Source of the DNA: Monodelphis domestica
Taxonomy: Eukaryota; Chordata; Mammalia; Didelphimorphia; Didelphidae
Reading direction: 5' to 3'
NCBI RefSeq assembly: GCF_027887165.1
Contig: NC_077234.1
Coordinates: 249,056,158 to 249,120,157, forward strand
DNA: 64,000 nt
The notes below the pieces were generated by a model. That model ran no database searches, was not told where the DNA came from, and saw only the letters and a list, made by a program, of their open reading frames with translations. This document shows, piece by piece, positions 60,276-64,000 of the stretch (position 1 is its first letter; every line of letters begins with the position of its first letter). Made by a program: the position numbers and the translations under genes.

Positions 60276-60385
60276 ACGACATATTACACATGAGGAAGCT
60301 GAGGATCAAAAAGATCAAATAGCTTATGATTACACAACTAATTAGGCTAATTAGTGACAAAGCCAAGAGTAAAACATAGGTTATA
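60276..60385 (-). mobile_element. MIR core, antisense
   Basis: CACATGAGGAAGCTGAGGAT, 'gattacacaactaattaggc' and a following 'gacaaagccaagagtaaaac'. Confidence 0.6.
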
Positions 60386-61611
60386 GATTCCATGTTAAAT
60401 TTCTTTTTAAATAAAATCAGGGTTTACTAATGAATATTTAACAACCAGCTCTCTGGGGAAAAAGTATACAAGACACACATTTGTTTACTCTGCATTGTTA
60501 ATATTTTCTCCATTATTTTCTTAAGTCTAGACAATCAAGAAAAGAGTAAATCTAGCCCTGATGTGTATCATTTTATGATTCCCAAGATATAACTGCTCAC
60601 ACTGAAAATTTAACAATCAGCTCTCTCAAGCAACTTTAGTTTTCCCCTCAAAGTTTATATTAGCAAATGAAAAAATGGTGCATGGCACACAGTAACTCCT
60701 TTAAAATATTTATTAATAGATTGAAAATTGTAAGTTCATGTTGGTTTTGAGTCATTATTACTCCTATAGTTTCATTAAAACAATACAAACAACAAAAAAG
60801 GAATACTTGGAGTGTAGGAGTCACGTTATAACTATGCATACTTAGTCTTTGCCTAGTATCTTAGAGCAACTTAGGTAATGGGGACAGCAAGAGCAAGAAT
60901 TGACATGACTAGACTACACCAGGATATTGTTAAATAATAAATATCATATTAAATTATTTGCAAACGAGAGAGTTTGGGAAGATTGGGTTTTCCTGGTACC
61001 TTCTACCCCCATTTACTTATTTAAGTTTCATGGCCAAGTTCAGGCACACGTGTATATACATATACATTTTTTAATCTCACCTTTATTTCACAGGGTCAGG
61101 AATTGATATTATCACTATTTCAAGTAAAACATTACAAAGAAAATATAGAGATGATCACACATATGTGTGTATGATGCATGTAAACTTATGAGAATTTTTA
61201 CGTCTACTTTTCAAAACTAAGATAAAAATTAGTTTTTCCTAGTATGGCCTTTCTGATAATGACTTTTTTATTCATTTGTAAAGTAGAAGTAAGCCTATAG
61301 TCAGAATAATAACAAGTGAAAATTACTTTAAAGTGCATAACTATATTAATAAAATGATTAGATAGAGAAATATATTTCAGAGCATATTCCTAATATCTCA
61401 ATTATATCGATCCTCCTTCCTCCATAGTACAAAATTACATGTTTATCTTTCAATTAAAAAAAAAAACAAACAAAACAACTCATCATTGAATCCCCAAACT
61501 ATCCCAATGGGAAGACCTGAGAGAATAAGGTGGGCTTCACAGAACTGGTTTGAGGGAGAACTTCCAGTGACTGCTGGCAATCTCAGAATTTCTGTGATCA
61601 GTCAATGTGAG
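60386..61611. other. Intergenic, AT-rich
   Basis: No gene or clear repeat. An A-rich tract lies at 61456-61478. Confidence 0.4.
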
Positions 61612-61665
61612 AAGTTAATTTACAAGCATTTATTAAGCAAGTACTCTGTGACCGGAACCAAGAGA
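61612..61665 (-). mobile_element. L2 tail fragment, antisense
   Basis: ACAAGCATTTATTAAGCAAG, TACTCTGTGACCGG. Confidence 0.6.
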
Positions 61666-61689
61666 GGTGAAGACAGAATGGGATAGTCA

Positions 61690-61697
61690 AACACACA

Positions 61698-61731
<34 letters not shown>
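61690..61731. repeat. (CA)n microsatellite
   Basis: About 42 bp of AC repeat with one AT interruption. Confidence 0.97.
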
Positions 61732-62159
61732 TTTCTACAGACTATAAAAAAGAGTAAGATAGCACAACAAATCTTTGAGAAATAAGCACTTAGAATAAAG
61801 GAGTTCTTAGATCCTCAAGTGCCTTGAAAGAGAGGAAAATGAAAGAAAAGGTAACAAAATATTGTCTGAAGCTGGCATTGGTATGGGGAGAACAGAACCA
61901 AAAAACCCCGGCCCTATACAGTGACTTTTTCTTTAAAGCCTACAGAATAAGGTTTTGCGCAACAAAATGACTGACAAAAGACAAAGACTCCTTGTGATAC
62001 TCTGCACTCTTCAGCTTTCCCTTGTGTGAATAGGATCGCTTTAATATTGGTACTTCAGCTACTCAAAGTTAAAGTGACTTTAATTTGGTGCCACCATTCA
62101 TATATATAATTTATATGACTTGATATCATAAATTACATCCTACATGGTTTATGGGATTT
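61732..62159. other. Intergenic, unassigned
   Basis: No gene or repeat recognised. Confidence 0.4.
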
Positions 62160-62320
62160 AGAGTTAGAAGGCACCTTGCATATCAAGTAGGTCAACTCCT
62201 TCTTTTTATAAACGAGGAAACTGAGGCAGATGGAGACTAAGTGACATATGTGTCATGCAACAGAATCAGGGTTTGAAACATTCCTCCAACCACAAATCCA
62301 AGACTTTTTTTAAACCTTTA
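62160..62320 (-). mobile_element. THER1/MIR-like SINE, antisense
   Basis: GAGTTAGAAGGCACCTTGCA, 'tcaagtaggtcaactcc', ACGAGGAAACTGAGGCAGAT and 'caacagaatcagggtttgaaac'. Confidence 0.75.
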
Positions 62321-62385
62321 ACTTCATATCAATTCTAAATAGTATATAACTGATCCATCCATTTTATCTATAAAAAAATCCCCAG

Positions 62386-62574
62386 CAACCCTTATCTTTT
62401 GTCTTAGAATTGATACTGAGGGTGGGTTCCAAAGCAAAGGAGTAATAAGGGCTAAGAAATTGGAGTTAAGTAATTTGCTCAAGGTCACAAAACAAGAAGA
62501 ATCTGAGACCAGATTTGAACCCAGGTCTTCCTGACTGTAGACCTGGTGTTCTACCTATACTACCTACTTGTTCC
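62386..62574 (-). mobile_element. Opossum-type tRNA-SINE, antisense
   Basis: AACCCTTATCTTTTGTCTTA, GAATTGATACTGAGGG, 'ggttccaaagcaaaggag', CAGATTTGAACCCAGGTCTT and a head complement. Confidence 0.85.
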
Positions 62575-62924
62575 AATCAAAGGTTTGTTTGTTTGTTTTT
62601 TTTTCACCTCAGTATACTGCTCAACTAGATGTTCTGCCAGATTTACCTTATACAGAAGTACAGGAAATTTATTAAGCCTTTCCTGAACTAAAAAACTTTT
62701 AATAATGGAGAACATTTTGATTCTTTGTCAATTAGAAATAGGTAGTGCTTTCAAAACATAAAAAGGTACTTTTGTAAAATGTCAAACATCAAAACATCGT
62801 ATTTACCTTCATGATTATTTTATGTACACTAAAAACGTAAAATGTAAATAAGCACTAACAAGAAGAGCATTATTATATCTACTTCAGAAAATCAAGGCCT
62901 GTTTTAGTCAGCAGTTTATAGAAT
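62575..62924. other. Intergenic, nothing recognised
   Basis: (TTTG)n followed by a T-run at 62584-62604; otherwise unassigned. Confidence 0.4.
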
Positions 62925-63105
62925 TGTAGATTTAGAGCTGGAAAGACTATAAAAAAGTCATCTAGACCAAACCCTCATTTTATAGATAACAAACTTAGAT
63001 CCAAATGTTTAGGGATTTTCCCATGTTCACATTGATAGTAACTGAGTCAGTAATCAAATTGACATCTTCTGAATCCAAATCCAGAGCTCTTTGTAAAGCA
63101 CCCAC
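62925..63105 (-). mobile_element. THER1/MIR-like SINE, antisense
   Basis: GAATTGTAGATTTAGAGCTG, 'aagtcatctagaccaaaccctcattttatag' and 'gaatccaaatccagagctctttgtaa'. Confidence 0.75.
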
Positions 63106-63179
63106 CTGATCTGAACATGTATCCAGTAGAAAAAGCCCTGTTTCCCTTCTTTGTCTTCATCTTACATGTGCCTTTCATA

Positions 63180-63425
63180 TTTGTTGTTCAGTCCTTTCAG
63201 TTTTGTCTGACTATGACTCCATTTGGGTTTCTTTAGCAAAGACACTGTAATGGTTTATCATTTCCTTCTCCAGTTCATTTGACAGATGAGGAAACTGAGG
63301 CAAACAGGATTAAGTGACTCACCTAGTCTTGCCTTCCTATGGCTAATAAGTAGCAGACACCTGATTTGAAGTTAGATCTTCCTGACTCCAGGCTCCAAAT
63401 CTCTATCCACTGCACCACTTGCCCC
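63180..63425 (-). mobile_element. CORE-SINE, antisense
   Basis: TTTGTTGTTCAGTCCTTTCA, GACTATGACTCCATTTGG, GATGAGGAAACTGAGGCAAA, CAGGATTAAGTGACT and GATCTTCCTGACTCCAGGCT, ending in the tRNA-like head complement. Confidence 0.92.
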
Positions 63426-64000
63426 CACCTGTAATAAAGTAGGTGCTTAATAAATGCTGAGTGACCAATCACAGGAATATGCATAATCTCTGAAAGATCT
63501 AGCACTGTGAAAACCCACCTAATCGTCTCAGCTGCAGTCATTTGTTCTGATGATGGTATTATAATTCAATAATGTTATGGGGGAAGTTCTGAAAAAATTC
63601 CATTTTTAAGATAGGCATGTATTTTTTTTACCAAGGGGGAATGAGAATCAATAGAATTGAGACATTGAAGAGATGGTCTGAAATAGATATTCTCTCTAAT
63701 AATTTTATTAATATGTTTCTGCCTTTAAAGTAATTTTCCACTTCTTGCTTGTCACACTGGCTATAGGCTTATTCCTACTTTAAAAAATGAATAAAAAAGT
63801 TATTTTCAGAAATGCCATACTAGAATAACTGATTCTTATTCTACTTTAGGAAAATGGAAATTGGAAAAAAATCTTCTAAAAATTGTAGATACACAGAGAA
63901 GGACCTGAAAAATACATTTTTCTGCTTTCTTTGCATTGTGGGGTAAGATAGTAGCACATTTATTTTATTTATTTATTTTTGCTGAACTGCTCTCCCCCAC
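63426..64000. other. Intergenic to window end
   Basis: An L2/MIR-type sense tail (GTAGGTGCTTAATAAATGCT) lies at about 63440-63460. A short TTTA repeat is at 63957-63980. No gene. Confidence 0.4.

Overview
This is a mammalian nuclear, gene-poor window, most likely from a marsupial (inference). It is AT-rich and CpG-depleted. It is filled with old L2 and MIR/THER-type elements, many tRNA-derived CORE-SINEs, LINE-1 3' ends related to each other on both strands, CR1/L3 debris and LTRs. That mixture, with many tRNA-derived SINEs beside abundant L1, fits opossum, dasyurid or koala-type genomes better than placentals or monotremes. Nothing bacterial or organellar is present, and no multi-exon host gene was recognised.

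The only convincing protein gene is an intact, intronless 334-codon WDR5-type WD40 gene at 9915-10919 (+). A CpG-rich block at about 9585-9804 precedes it, with NRF1-, NF-Y- and ETS-like motifs and a possible 106-nt 5'-UTR intron. An A/T-rich 3' region with an AATAAA signal follows it. It looks like a WDR5 retrogene that kept its reading frame and sits behind its own promoter. Its propeller differs from human WDR5, as I recall that sequence, at eight positions. One of them (A47P) lies in the arginine-binding WIN pocket.

Layout. 1-960 is an unassigned GC-richer block. 2105-2990 is a very long pyrimidine/purine-asymmetric microsatellite. 5320-6150 is an antisense L2 split by a short LTR. 6160-7054 holds a 150-bp direct duplication around a SINE. 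7130-9500 is an antisense L1 broken by a SINE, an unassigned insert and a solo LTR with a 4-bp target duplication. 9585-11755 is the WDR5-like gene. 13690-14015 is a possible Tigger-type DNA element. 15195-23335 is mostly SINE, MIR, L1 and L2 copies plus a GATA microsatellite. 23540-24404 is an LTR-like block. 24930-31030 appears to be one ancient CR1/L3 LINE fragmented by younger insertions, including a 3.3-kb L1 with a deleted reverse-transcriptase core. 31-41.7 kb is largely unassigned AT-rich intergenic DNA. 41755-42390 carries a broken pogo/Tigger-type transposase. 43988-46840 is a long antisense L2. 47010-47650 is LTR-like. 48-64 kb is further L1, L2, MIR and SINE copies with simple repeats and a few unassigned stretches.

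The elements do not form a pathway; they are layers of insertions of different ages around one retrogene. Repeat family names come from recognised sequence features rather than a library search, and repeat boundaries are approximate unless target-site duplications are described.
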